Assembly (NCBI GenBank): GCA_003022125.1 | Contig: PXQH01000001.1 | Coordinates: forward strand, 1 to 64,000 | Length of the DNA stretch: 64,000 bases | Source: Cyanobacteria bacterium QS_8_64_29 | GTDB lineage: Bacteria; Cyanobacteriota; Cyanobacteriia; Cyanobacteriales; Rubidibacteraceae | Reading direction: 5' to 3' | In this document: piece after piece, positions 15,670 through 24,053 of the stretch | How the letters are laid out: each line of letters starts with the position of its first letter | Numbering within the stretch: position 1 is the stretch's first letter | The notes under the pieces: generated by a model | Told to the model about the DNA's origin: nothing | Databases searched by the model: none | The model's input: only the letters and a program-made list of their open reading frames with translations | Program-made: the position numbers and the translations under genes

Positions 15670-16041
15670 TTAAAGCGACTGATGCAAGATGAGGCGATTC
15701 CCGCCCGGATCGTAGGCGTAGGTCTCGCGACCGTGGGAAGCCTCCGTAATGGGCGCAGGCGGCGGATGGCCCAAACGCTCGCAACAGGCGATTGCGCCCT
15801 CTAAACTAGCAACTTCCAGGCACAGGCTCATGCCGCTCCCGGCGGATTGGCTGAATTCTGCCCGATGCGAAGCGCGGGGGACAAAAATGCCCAGCCGCAG
15901 GCCGCAAACGGCAAACTCGGCGTACCGCCCGGGTAGGTAGGGATGGGGATCTTGGGCCAGTAACTGGCGGTAGAACGGTACCAGCGCCTCGAGTTGAGGG
16001 CTCGCCAGCGTTACCAGCGCTGCTTGGGGGTGCAGGGCCAT
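15670..16041 (-). CDS. Glyoxalase/VOC-family protein
   Basis: 123 residues, one glyoxalase-bleomycin resistance (VOC) module. LVTLASPQLEALVPFYRQLLA begins the fold, and the C-terminus YAYDPGGNRLILHQSL is the typical last strand with D-P-x-G-N. Metal ligands are not obvious, since the usual first-strand His is replaced. VOC proteins bind diverse small molecules, so no substrate is assigned. It lies between map and queE on the same strand with 10-14 bp gaps, suggesting one transcript. Confidence 0.8.
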   Translation of the reverse strand: MALHPQAALVTLASPQLEALVPFYRQLLAQDPHPYLPGRYAEFAVCGLRLGIFVPRASHRAEFSQSAGSGMSLCLEVASLEGAIACCERLGHPPPAPITEASHGRETYAYDPGGNRLILHQSL

Positions 16042-16051
16042 GCGCGATCCC

Positions 16052-16816
16052 TCAATCGTTGCGCGTCAGGATCTCCACCCCCGAGTGCGTAACGGCAAGC
16101 GTATGCTCGAATTGCGCCGAAAGCTTGCGATCTTGGGTCACCGCAATCCAGCCGCCTTCGAACACTTCCGTTTCGTGGGTGCCTTCGTTGATCATGGGCT
16201 CGATGGTAAAGGCCATCCCGGGGCGGAGCCGCTTGCCCTTGCCGCGCTTGCCGTAGTGCGGTACTTGCGGGGCCGTGTGAAAGACGCGGTTGATGCCGTG
16301 GCCGACAAAGTCGCGCACCACTGAAAACCCGCGCGCCTCGGCGTATTCTTGAATGGCAGCGCCAATGTCGCCGATGCGGCCCTCCGGTTCAACCGCGGCA
16401 ATGCCCTGCATGAGGCACTCCCGCGTCGTCTCCACGAGCCGCCGCGCATGCTCGGGCGGATTGCCGACCAAAAGCGTCCGCGAGGTGTCGCCGTGATAGC
16501 CGTCCAGAATGGGCGTCACGTCAATGTTGATGATATCGCCGTCTTGCAGCACCTGCTGGGCGTCGGGGATGCCGTGGCAGACAACTTCGTTGACGCTGGT
16601 GCAGATGGATTTGGGGAAGCCGTGATAGCCCAGCGGGGCGCTGGTCGCGCCGTGCGCTTGCGTCCAACGCTCGGCTTCGTCGTTGAGCTCGAGCGTGGTG
16701 ACGCCAGGGGCCACCATGGACTCGAGCCGATCGAGCAAATCGGCCGCCAGCCGCCCGGCGTCGCGCATTTTATCCAGTTCTCGGTTGGAGAGCAGTGCGA
16801 TCGTATCGCTTCCCAT
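16052..16816 (-). CDS. map: Methionine aminopeptidase type I
   Basis: 254 residues from ATG 16816. It removes the N-terminal Met from nascent proteins after deformylation (def is at 18366). The metal ligands appear in the usual order: Asp in IINIDVTPILDGYHGDTSRTLL (two Asp), His in FVGHGINRVFH, Glu in FTIEPMINEG and Glu in SAQFEHTLAVT. The His in YHGFPKSICTSVNEVVCHG is the substrate-binding His. There is no N-terminal zinc-finger extension. Probably followed on the same transcript by the VOC protein and queE. Confidence 0.95.
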   Translation of the reverse strand: MGSDTIALLSNRELDKMRDAGRLAADLLDRLESMVAPGVTTLELNDEAERWTQAHGATSAPLGYHGFPKSICTSVNEVVCHGIPDAQQVLQDGDIINIDVTPILDGYHGDTSRTLLVGNPPEHARRLVETTRECLMQGIAAVEPEGRIGDIGAAIQEYAEARGFSVVRDFVGHGINRVFHTAPQVPHYGKRGKGKRLRPGMAFTIEPMINEGTHETEVFEGGWIAVTQDRKLSAQFEHTLAVTHSGVEILTRND

Positions 16817-16998
16817 GGTGTGTCGTTGCTGCGTTCGGTATTGCCCGTTTGGGAGCAGGGCTGATTGCAGTGTACTGCAGTCCTGGCGGCCGGTTGGCGA
16901 GGCGCGCGCTCGCAGCGTCCAGCTGCTTGCCAAGCACTGCTGGGGCCCGCTATAATCCAGCACTGTTGGCGCATGCCGCCGAACGGCAGGCGCTACAG

Positions 16999-17070
16999 TC
17001 CCCAGTAGCTCAGCGGTAGAGCGATCGGCTGTTAACCGGTTAGCCGCAGGTTCGAATCCTGCCTGGGGAG
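16999..17070 (+). tRNA. tRNA-Asn (GTT)
   Basis: 72-nt cloverleaf. Acceptor TCCCCAG pairs with CTGGGGA; D-loop AGCTCAGCGGTAGAGC; anticodon stem-loop around CTGTTAACC gives anticodon GTT; T-arm AGGTTCGAATCCT. Discriminator base G. CCA is not encoded. Confidence 0.97.
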
Positions 17071-17100
17071 TTGCCAGCTACCCAATCGCAGGCCGAGCGT

Positions 17101-17146
17101 GCAGCTTACCCAGTAGCGCATAAGCAGCTTACCCAGTAGCGCATAA
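17101..17146 (+). repeat. 23-bp perfect tandem duplication
   Basis: Two identical, directly adjacent 23-bp units (each beginning GCAGCTTACCCAGTAGC and ending CATAA) lie between tRNA-Asn and msrA. The CCCAGTAGC core also occurs at the 5' end of the tRNA-Asn gene, 100 bp upstream. The repeat is in the presumed msrA leader. I see no coding frame in it. Confidence 0.8.
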
Positions 17147-17188
17147 TGGGAAGCGGATGCTGTCGCGCATTGGTAAGGAATCAGGCCC

Positions 17189-17854
17189 ATGGCACTATTT
17201 GGCAAGGGCAAGGGAGCAACGCTTCCCAATCCGGATGAGGCCCTCCCGGGGCGTGCCGAGGCAATGAAGGTGCCTGCCCAACACTACGTCAACGGCAATC
17301 GGCTCGAGCCACCCTTTCCGGACGGAACGGAGCTAGCTTTGTTTGGCATGGGCTGTTTCTGGGGCGCCGAGCGCGTCTTTTGGCAGCAGCCAGGCGTTTA
17401 TTCCACGGCAGTGGGCTATGCTGGCGGTTACACGCCCAATCCCACCTACAAAGAAGTTTGCTCGGGCATGACCGGTCACGCCGAGGTGGTTCGCATCGTT
17501 TATTACCCTGATCGGATCGGCTACCAGGACCTGCTCAAGCTGTTTTGGGAAAATCACGATCCCACCCAAGGGATGTGCCAGGGCAACGACGTTGGCACGC
17601 AGTATCGCTCTGGCGTCTACGTTTACTCGCCGCAGCAGCGCCAGCTTGCCGAGGCTTCCCGGGCTGCCTACCAACGGGCCCTCTACGATGCCGGCCAAGG
17701 CGATATTACGACTGAGATTGCCGAGGCCCCCACGTTTTACTACGCCGAGGACTACCACCAGCAGTACCTGGCCAAAAACCCCTGGGGTTACTGCGGCCTG
17801 GGCGGCACGAACGTGGCCTTCCCGCAGGCAAGCCTGTCCGAGCTCAGCGCGTGA
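17189..17854 (+). CDS. msrA: Peptide-methionine (S)-S-oxide reductase MsrA
   Basis: 221 residues. It reduces methionine-S-sulfoxide in oxidised proteins using thioredoxin. The catalytic Cys56 is in [62 protein letters not shown] and EDYHQQYL are the standard MsrA blocks. A resolving Cys is likely in PWGYCGLGG near the C-terminus. About 40 residues precede the catalytic domain and look like soluble linker, not a signal peptide. Two thioredoxin-fold proteins (19009, 28480) are encoded nearby. Confidence 0.95.
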   Translation: MALFGKGKGATLPNPDEALPGRAEAMKVPAQHYVNGNRLEPPFPDGTELALFGMGCFWGAERVFWQQPGVYSTAVGYAGGYTPNPTYKEVCSGMTGHAEVVRIVYYPDRIGYQDLLKLFWENHDPTQGMCQGNDVGTQYRSGVYVYSPQQRQLAEASRAAYQRALYDAGQGDITTEIAEAPTFYYAEDYHQQYLAKNPWGYCGLGGTNVAFPQASLSELSA

Positions 17855-17887
17855 GCCGCCCCGCCCGGCAGCGCACGCGGATCCGCC

Positions 17888-18134
17888 ATGCCGTCGCCAT
17901 CGCACCAACGCCTCGATCCGTGGCAGCTCAAGCCGCGCTGGTGCCGGCCCTGGTCCATTCTGCTGACCGGGGCTGCCCTAGTGGGCGGAACGTGGCTGCT
18001 GGCGCGCGCTCTGGGTGACGCTGCTAGTGGCGGTTCCAGTGGCAGCTTGGTGGTGGGTGTTTTTGATCCTGTGGCCGCGCGCTGCAGCCGCTTACCTGCG
18101 CTCGGATGGCGAGGCCTCGCCGCCTGAGTCCTGA
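17888..18134 (+). pseudogene. Small two-helix membrane protein, frameshifted
   Basis: The first half in frame reads DPWQLKPRWCRPWSILLTG, the N-terminus of a short conserved cyanobacterial membrane protein (KPWWCQPWSI-type, which I believe is DUF6737). After about WLLARAL the original frame becomes non-hydrophobic. One base on, it reads LWVTLLVAVPVAAWWWVFL, the expected second helix, ending at a TGA at 18132. The shift falls in a GCGCGCGC run at about 18000-18008, consistent with one extra base. Either the gene is broken or the run was misread. In the uncorrected frame the protein would stop at 18127 with one helix only. Confidence 0.6.
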
Positions 18135-18156
18135 AGCGCGAGCAGCAAGCGCGCTC

Positions 18157-18354
18157 TTACTCGGATGGCGCGCGCCCCGCCCGGATGGCCGCCCAAAGCA
18201 GCGCGCCCCCCAGCGGGGCAGTGACAGCCAAGATGGCGCCCGTCGCCGTTGCCCCCAAATCCGGATCGCCGTAGGCCAGCTCAAAGATCGACCCCACCGC
18301 CGCGATCGCCGCAACGCAGGCCGCTGCTAGCAACGTACCGCTTTTGGCCGTCAC
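18157..18354 (-). CDS. Small two-helix membrane protein downstream of def
   Basis: 65 residues from a GTG at 18354, preceded by GGAG nine bases upstream inside the def stop region. Two hydrophobic stretches (GTLLAAACVAAIAAVGSIFELAYG and a segment with GAILAVTAPLGGALLWAAI) flank a short acidic loop GDPDLGAT. It looks like a conserved small cyanobacterial inner-membrane or thylakoid protein. Function unknown. Only 11 bp from def on the same strand, so probably co-transcribed. Confidence 0.6.
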   Translation of the reverse strand: MTAKSGTLLAAACVAAIAAVGSIFELAYGDPDLGATATGAILAVTAPLGGALLWAAIRAGRAPSE

Positions 18355-18365
18355 GGACGCGCTCC

Positions 18366-18938
18366 TTAGCGATCGGCCTCGATGGGGCGAACGTCGCGGC
18401 TGGAGAAGCCCTGCTTGCGCAGCGTCTCGGTTAGGGCGAGGTCGTTGCTGACGCGATCGACGAACATCACGCCCTCGAGGTGATCGATCTCGTGCTGGAT
18501 CGCACGTGCCAGTAGCCCGGAGGCGTTGAGCTTGCGCGGCCGGCCGCTGTCGTCTTTGAACTTGACCTCGATGGCCTGCGGGCGCGTGACCTCGAGAAAA
18601 ACCCCGGGTACGCTCAGGCACCCTTCCTCCATTTGGCACAGCTCGGGGCTGTAGGACTGGATTTGGGGATTGATCAGTACTAACGGCGGTGTGGCCGAGT
18701 TGCGCGGCTCGCAGTCAATGACGATCGCCCGCTTGTTGACCCCAACTTGTGGGGCAGCCAGGCCGATGCCGCTCTCGGCGTGCATGGTTTGCAGCATGTC
18801 CTGGGCCAGCTGGCGCGTGCTTTTATCCACGCGGGCAATGCGCTTGGCCGACTGGCGCAACACCCGGTCGCCCAGGTAGTGCAACGGGAGCGGCGGTGCG
18901 CTGGCGTTGTGCTTGTCTAGGATAGCTGCAGAGCTCAT
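18366..18938 (-). CDS. def: Peptide deformylase
   Basis: 190 residues. Removes the formyl group from the initiator Met. All three metal motifs are intact: GIGLAAPQVGV, EEGCLSVPG (Cys ligand) and QHEIDHLEGVMF (two His ligands and the catalytic Glu). An N-terminal extension of about 18 residues (SSAAILDKHNASAPPLPLHYL) precedes the core, as in other cyanobacterial type 1B enzymes. Acts in the same process as map at 16052. Confidence 0.96.
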   Translation of the reverse strand: MSSAAILDKHNASAPPLPLHYLGDRVLRQSAKRIARVDKSTRQLAQDMLQTMHAESGIGLAAPQVGVNKRAIVIDCEPRNSATPPLVLINPQIQSYSPELCQMEEGCLSVPGVFLEVTRPQAIEVKFKDDSGRPRKLNASGLLARAIQHEIDHLEGVMFVDRVSNDLALTETLRKQGFSSRDVRPIEADR

Positions 18939-19008
18939 AGGGAAACTGCCGCGCGACGATCGCAGCGACCTTAATATTAGTTCCTATCGTAACAGGCGCT
19001 CGAGCCGC

Positions 19009-19578
19009 TCACTGGGCGCGCGAGCCGTGGCTGCGAGGCGTGGCCTGCTGCGATTCGGTCGGGCCTTGCAAGGCCGAGACACTGCCGCTGGCTTGGCGGT
19101 GAGGCAGCGGCTCGCCGGCCGCTAGCGCCTGGAGGTTGGCCTCCAGAACCGGGCGCGGCTGCTCGCCTACGGCCTGCGCTTGGGGCTCGCCAGCCGCGTC
19201 CAGAAACACAAAATGCGGGATGCCATCGACGCGGTAGCGCAGCATCTCCGGCAACCACTTGTCGCTATCGACATTGAGCATGACGAAATCCACCCGCGAG
19301 CCGTAGGTTTGCCTGAGCGCATCCAGCTCGCCCGCCATCGCCTGGCACGAGCTGCACCAGTTAGCATAGAACTCCACCAGCGTGGGCTTCTGGTTCTGAG
19401 TTGCCACCTCAAGCGGTACCGAGCGCTCGGCTTGGGCTTGCAGCGAGGCCGAGTCGGCTTCGGTTCGCAGGCTCGCAAATAGCGCAACGCTTACTGCGAT
19501 CGCGCCCAAGGCAATCAGGGCATTGCGCAGCCACCGGCTGCGGCGAACGGTCCCATCTGAGGGGGCAAAATCGCTCAT
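19009..19578 (-). CDS. txlA: Membrane-anchored thioredoxin-like protein TxlA (HCF164-like)
   Basis: 189 residues. One N-terminal transmembrane helix (NALIALGAIAVSVALFASL) anchors a thioredoxin fold that should face the thylakoid lumen or periplasm. The redox motif is EFYANWCSSCQ, and the cis-Pro is in YRVDGIPHFVFLD. The long insertion between helix and motif and the MLNVDSDKW block fit the TxlA/HCF164 group, which carries reducing power for cytochrome c and b6f assembly. The C-terminal 30 residues are low-complexity Ser/Gln. No CcdA partner is adjacent. Confidence 0.88.
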   Translation of the reverse strand: MSDFAPSDGTVRRSRWLRNALIALGAIAVSVALFASLRTEADSASLQAQAERSVPLEVATQNQKPTLVEFYANWCSSCQAMAGELDALRQTYGSRVDFVMLNVDSDKWLPEMLRYRVDGIPHFVFLDAAGEPQAQAVGEQPRPVLEANLQALAAGEPLPHRQASGSVSALQGPTESQQATPRSHGSRAQ

Positions 19579-19620
19579 CAGACGGCTCGGGTACTGCCTC
19601 TCAATACTCTAGCAACCCCC

Positions 19621-20025
19621 ATGAAAAAGCGCGTCACGCTTACCTTCCCGCAAAGCAAAGTCCCCATGCCGGTGACCTATCGGCTGGCCAACGACTTCAA
19701 CGTCGCCACCAACATCATTCGCGCTCAAGTCGCGCCCAATCAGGTCAGCAAGCTCGTGGTCGAGCTCTCGGGGGACATTGACGCGCTCGAGGCCGCGATC
19801 GAGTGGATGGGGGCCCAGGCGATCGGCGTCTCGCTGGCTAGCCGCGAGATCTTCATCGACGAGGATAGCTGCGTTGACTGCGGCTTGTGCACCGGCGTTT
19901 GCCCCACCGAGGCGCTCACCCTCCACCCCGAAAGCTTCAAGCTCGAGTTCACGCGCTCGCGCTGCATCGTCTGCGAGCAGTGCATCCCCACTTGCCCGGT
20001 GCAGGCCATCTCGACCAATTTTTGA
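19621..20025 (+). CDS. NIL domain plus 2[4Fe-4S] ferredoxin protein
   Basis: 134 residues. Residues 1-75 form an NIL/ACT-like ligand domain ([32 protein letters not shown]), the domain also found at the C-terminus of methionine-transporter ATPases. Residues 80-134 are a ferredoxin with two four-Cys motifs ([12 protein letters not shown] and [12 protein letters not shown]). Many cyanobacteria have this fusion; a role in sulfur or homocysteine metabolism has been proposed for relatives, but nothing here confirms it. It ends 49 bp before valS. Confidence 0.9.
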   Translation: MKKRVTLTFPQSKVPMPVTYRLANDFNVATNIIRAQVAPNQVSKLVVELSGDIDALEAAIEWMGAQAIGVSLASREIFIDEDSCVDCGLCTGVCPTEALTLHPESFKLEFTRSRCIVCEQCIPTCPVQAISTNF

Positions 20026-20074
20026 TAGCCGCCGGCGTGGCAGAATTGGAGGCGCATCGGCCAGCTTCCGCACC

Positions 20075-23000
20075 ATGACTGCCACTGCAACGCGCTTGAC
20101 CCGCCAATACGATCCCTTTGCCACCGAGGCCAAGTGGCAGCGGATTTGGGAAGAGCAGCACGCCTTCGAAACCGATCCCGGGGCCAGCGGATCGCCCTAC
20201 TGCATCGTCATTCCCCCGCCCAACGTAACCGGCAACCTCCACATGGGGCATGCCTTCAACATGACCCTGCTGGATGTGCTGGTGCGCTACCACCGCATGC
20301 GCGGCGACAACGCCCTCTGCCTGCCTGGAACGGACCACGCCAGCATTGCCGTGCAATCCATTCTGGACAAGCAGCTGCAGGCCGAGGGGCAAAGCCGGCA
20401 CGAAATCGGGCGCGAGCGCTTTCTGGAGCGCGCCTGGCAGTGGAAGCAGGAATCGGGCGGCCAGATCGTCAATCAGCTCAAGCGCTTGGGGCTCTCGGCG
20501 GATTGGTCCCGCGAGCGCTTCACCATGGATGATGGCCTCTCGCGGGCCGTGCGAACGGCCTTCATTCGCCTCTACCGGCAGGGGCTGATCTATCGGGGCA
20601 AATACCTGGTGAACTGGTGCCCGGCTACCCAGTCCGCCGTTTCCGACCTCGAGGTGGAGAGCCAGCAAGAGCAGGGCAAGCTCTGGCAGTTTCGCTATCC
20701 GTTGGCCCACGGTGAGGGCGCGCTTGAGGTGGCCACCACCCGCCCCGAGACCATGCTGGGGGATACGGCGGTCGCGGTTCACCCCGAGGACGAGCGCTAC
20801 CAGCACGCCATCGGCAAGACCATCAAGCTACCCATCGTGGCGCGCGAAATCCCGGTGGTGGCGGATCGTGCCGTTGACACCAGCTTTGGCACCGGTTGCG
20901 TCAAAGTTACCCCTGCCCACGATCCCAACGACTTTGAGCTGGGGCAGCGCCACGGCTTGCCGCTCATCAACATCATGAACCCGGACGGGACGCTCAACGC
21001 CCAGGCCGGTCCCTATGCCGGGCAGAATCGCTTTCAGGCGCGCGAAGGGGTGGTGGCGCAGCTCGAGCGCGAGGGCCTGCTGAGCTGCGTGGAGGACTAC
21101 ACCTACAGCGTCCCCTACAGCGATCGCGGCAAGGTCCCCATCGAACCGCTGCTGTCGACCCAGTGGTTTGTCGCCATCCAGCCGCTGGCGCAGCAAGCGC
21201 TCGAGAGCCTGGATCGCGACGGCGAGCCGCGCTTTGTACCCGAGCGCTGGCGCAAGGTCTATCGCGATTGGTTGGTCCAGCTCAAGGACTGGTGCATCTC
21301 GCGCCAGCTGTGGTGGGGCCACCAGATCCCCGCTTGGTACGTCGTCAGCGAAACGGCCGGCCAGATCCAGGACGAAACGCCTTTTATCGTGGCCGATAGC
21401 GAGACCGAAGCGCGCCAGCAAGCGCAGCAGCAATACGGCCCCGAAGCCGAGCTGGTCCGCGACCCCGACGTGCTCGATACGTGGTTCTCCTCGGGGTTGT
21501 GGCCGTTTTCGACCTTGGGCTGGCCGGATGAGACCCGCGATCTGGCTGCGTTTTATCCCCAGCCCGTGCTGGTGACCGGGTTTGACATCATCTTTTTCTG
21601 GGTCGCCCGCATGACCATGCTGGGGCGTTACTTCACCGGCCGGATCCCGTTCCGGGATGTCTACATTCACGGCCTGGTGCGCGACGAAAACGGCAAAAAA
21701 ATGTCCAAATCAGCGGGCAACGGCATCGATCCGCTGCTGCTGATGGACAAGTACGGCACGGATGCCCTGCGCTTCACGCTGGTGGAGAAGGTCACCGGTG
21801 CCGGCCAAGACATCAGCCTGGAATACGATCGCGGCAGCGACGAATCGGCCTCAGTCGAGGCCTCGCGCAACTTTGCCAACAAGCTCTGGAACGCTGCCCG
21901 TTTTGTGGCGCTCAATCTGGACGAGCGAACGCCCGCGCAGCTGGGGCAGCCGGATCCGCAGGCGCTAGAGCTCGCCGATCGCTGGATCCTGACCCGCTTC
22001 CAGCGGGTAGCGCGCCAAACCCGAGAGGCGCTCGAGGACTACCGCTTGGGCGAAGCCGCCAAGGGGCTATATGCCTTCGCGTGGGGCGAGTTTTGCGACT
22101 GGTACATCGAGCTGGTCAAGCCCCGGCTGCGGCAACCCCAAGACTCGGCCTCGCGCGCAGTGGCCCAGCAAATGCTGGCCAGCGTGCTGGATGGCTTGCT
22201 GCGGCTGCTGCATCCGTTCATGCCCCACCTCAGCGAAGAGATCTGGCACACGCTCACCCAGTCCCCCCAAGGCACGGTCCTGGCCCGGCAGCCCTATCCG
22301 GATCCGGCGGTGATCGCGCTCCCCGAGCCCGCCCCCGAACCTGCCGCGGCGGCGCAACCGGCCGCCGCTGCGGGGGCAGCGGCCCTGGTGGCACTGCAAG
22401 TGCTGGCAGCCGTCGTAGCTGCCATTCACAGCCTGCTGGTGGTGGCGCCCCTACTGCAGCTGCTGGGGCTGGGCTATACGGTGTGGTTTGCCTACCGCTA
22501 CTTGCTCTGGGTGCAGGGGCGCCGCGAGCTGCGCGCGCGCCTGGGGCAGCTCTCGCGCGAACTCATCGGGCAGTTGCAAGCGGTGCGCTCGCCCGCAGCC
22601 AAAGGCGAGGCCGCCGAGCCCGAGGCAACCAGCGAACTGGAGGCGCAGTTCGCGCTCATCCTCGATACCATCCGCGCGATCCGCAACTTGCGGGCTGAGG
22701 CCGGTATTGCTGCCGGGGAAGGCATCCCCGCCATCTTGCAGAGCGAGGACGCCGGGGAGCGAGCCGCGCTGGAGGCCGGGCGCGCCTACATTCAAAATTT
22801 GGCCAAGGTGGATGAGCTGACCGTGGTGGGCGAGCTGGCATCGGATCCCGGCCAGGCGATCGCGGATGTGGTCGGCACCGTTCAGGTGCTGGTGCCGCTA
22901 TCGGGCATCGCCGACATTCCGGCACTGCGCGCCAAGTTGGAGAAAAACCTCAATCGCGTCCAGGGCGATGTCGAGACGCTCACGGCGCGCCTCAACAACC

Positions 23001-23113
23001 CCGACTTTGTCAGCAAAGCGCCCGAGTCCGTGGTGCGCGGCGCCCGCGAGGACCTGGCCGAAGCCCAAAAGCAGTCTGCCATCCTGCAGCGGCGCTTGGC
23101 GCGCCTGCAGTAA
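20075..23113 (+). CDS. valS: Valyl-tRNA synthetase with inserted CAAD membrane module
   Basis: 1012 residues, about 60 longer than E. coli ValRS. Class I signatures are present: [16 protein letters not shown] (HIGH type) and [13 protein letters not shown] (KMSKS). The editing domain includes [17 protein letters not shown] and [15 protein letters not shown]. The extra length is one block at about residues 748-845, between the anticodon-binding domain and [12 protein letters not shown]. It starts Pro/Ala-rich, then has two hydrophobic helices ([20 protein letters not shown] and [17 protein letters not shown]) and an amphipathic helix ([19 protein letters not shown]). This is the CAAD domain described in some cyanobacterial synthetases, which tethers the enzyme to thylakoid membranes. 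The usual C-terminal coiled coil is present. Confidence 0.95.
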   Translation: MTATATRLTRQYDPFATEAKWQRIWEEQHAFETDPGASGSPYCIVIPPPNVTGNLHMGHAFNMTLLDVLVRYHRMRGDNALCLPGTDHASIAVQSILDKQLQAEGQSRHEIGRERFLERAWQWKQESGGQIVNQLKRLGLSADWSRERFTMDDGLSRAVRTAFIRLYRQGLIYRGKYLVNWCPATQSAVSDLEVESQQEQGKLWQFRYPLAHGEGALEVATTRPETMLGDTAVAVHPEDERYQHAIGKTIKLPIVAREIPVVADRAVDTSFGTGCVKVTPAHDPNDFELGQRHGLPLINIMNPDGTLNAQAGPYAGQNRFQAREGVVAQLEREGLLSCVEDYTYSVPYSDRGKVPIEPLLSTQWFVAIQPLAQQALESLDRDGEPRFVPERWRKVYRDWLVQLKDWCISRQLWWGHQIPAWYVVSETAGQIQDETPFIVADSETEARQQAQQQYGPEAELVRDPDVLDTWFSSGLWPFSTLGWPDETRDLAAFYPQPVLVTGFDIIFFWVARMTMLGRYFTGRIPFRDVYIHGLVRDENGKKMSKSAGNGIDPLLLMDKYGTDALRFTLVEKVTGAGQDISLEYDRGSDESASVEASRNFANKLWNAARFVALNLDERTPAQLGQPDPQALELADRWILTRFQRVARQTREALEDYRLGEAAKGLYAFAWGEFCDWYIELVKPRLRQPQDSASRAVAQQMLASVLDGLLRLLHPFMPHLSEEIWHTLTQSPQGTVLARQPYPDPAVIALPEPAPEPAAAAQPAAAAGAAALVALQVLAAVVAAIHSLLVVAPLLQLLGLGYTVWFAYRYLLWVQGRRELRARLGQLSRELIGQLQAVRSPAAKGEAAEPEATSELEAQFALILDTIRAIRNLRAEAGIAAGEGIPAILQSEDAGERAALEAGRAYIQNLAKVDELTVVGELASDPGQAIADVVGTVQVLVPLSGIADIPALRAKLEKNLNRVQGDVETLTARLNNPDFVSKAPESVVRGAREDLAEAQKQSAILQRRLARLQ

Positions 23114-23119
23114 CCGGCG

Positions 23120-23776
23120 TCAAGCGTGAATCTGGCCCAGGATGTAGCGCAGGCGGTCGTAGTCCTCGTTGAGCAACCGGCTCAAAGCGCGGCCGGCCGC
23201 GACCAGCCAGGCGCGATCGCCCCCGCGCAGGCGATAGACCTCGCGAATGACGGCCGCCACCAGCGACTCCACCGGCGTTCCCTGGACCTCCAGCAGCGGG
23301 CGCAGGAAATCGAGCTGCTCGCTAAAGCGGATGACCTCGGCCGGCTCGCAGCGATAGACCCCTTGGTGCATCTGCGGCGGGCGCGGCGGCACGTACTGGT
23401 AGGCGCGCGGGCCGCCGCCCGCCGGGTCGTTGGCGACCTCAAAGCCCAGAATGGCTGCCCGAAACTCGGTTCTGAGCATGGCAAAAATCTGCGGCTGCTG
23501 CTCGCGCAGCTCATCCAGCGATAGGCCTAGGGCCCGCGCGCGATGGACCGAGTCAATGGGGCTGGTGGTGGCATGGGTAACCACCGCCAGGACCTGGTTG
23601 CCCGTTTCCTCATCCGCCGCTTTGACCCAGCTGCCAAACGGCGGCATCTCGGGGAAATCCAGCTCCTGGGGTTCCAAGCACTGGGCGTGGAGCTCGGTCG
23701 TGGCGGTCTCGATGACCTCGGCGATGCGACCGCTCTGGCGATCGCCGGCCTCGAACTGCGGCAAGGGCAAGCGCAT
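23120..23776 (-). CDS. HAS-barrel domain protein
   Basis: 218 residues. The N-terminal 100 residues resemble a HAS-barrel (the small barrel at the N-terminus of HerA and ATP-synthase subunits): GRIAEVIETATTELHAQCL, FGSWVKAADEETGNQVLAVVTHA. The remainder is helical, with FLRPLLEVQGTPVESLVAAVIREVYRLRGGDRAWLVAAGRALSRLL. No Walker motif follows, so it is not an ATPase by itself. Conserved in cyanobacteria; role unknown. Located 34 bp downstream of ndhS on the same strand and convergent with valS (6 bp apart). Confidence 0.7.
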   Translation of the reverse strand: MRLPLPQFEAGDRQSGRIAEVIETATTELHAQCLEPQELDFPEMPPFGSWVKAADEETGNQVLAVVTHATTSPIDSVHRARALGLSLDELREQQPQIFAMLRTEFRAAILGFEVANDPAGGGPRAYQYVPPRPPQMHQGVYRCEPAEVIRFSEQLDFLRPLLEVQGTPVESLVAAVIREVYRLRGGDRAWLVAAGRALSRLLNEDYDRLRYILGQIHA

Positions 23777-23809
23777 GCTCTCGCTCCGCTAACAGCCAGC
23801 ACCCGGCGG

Positions 23810-24007
23810 CTACTTTTGCTTTTTGCCGCTGGATGGGACCGTCACTTCCTCTAGCTCCGAGGGCAGAAAGGTGACCAAGTGCTCCCAGTTGCCCCCGCTA
23901 AACTGCACGCCCACGCGATCGTCGGTGACGCGCTGCACCACGCCTTCAAAGCGGTAGTAGGTGTCGTCGGGATTGGTAATGCGGACGTTGGCTCCAGGCA
24001 GCAGCAT
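23810..24007 (-). CDS. ndhS: NDH-1 subunit S (ferredoxin-docking, CRR31-like)
   Basis: 65 residues, an SH3-like fold. [25 protein letters not shown] and [20 protein letters not shown] match NdhS, the peripheral subunit that helps dock ferredoxin on the photosynthetic NDH-1 complex in cyclic electron flow. There is no transit peptide or extra domain, as expected for cyanobacteria. It lies between rodA and the HAS-barrel gene on the same strand, not near other ndh genes. Confidence 0.92.
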   Translation of the reverse strand: MLLPGANVRITNPDDTYYRFEGVVQRVTDDRVGVQFSGGNWEHLVTFLPSELEEVTVPSSGKKQK

Positions 24008-24053
24008 TGGGCTTCCTTAGCGCTTCGCTCGAGCCCTAGCCTAGCAAGCCCGC

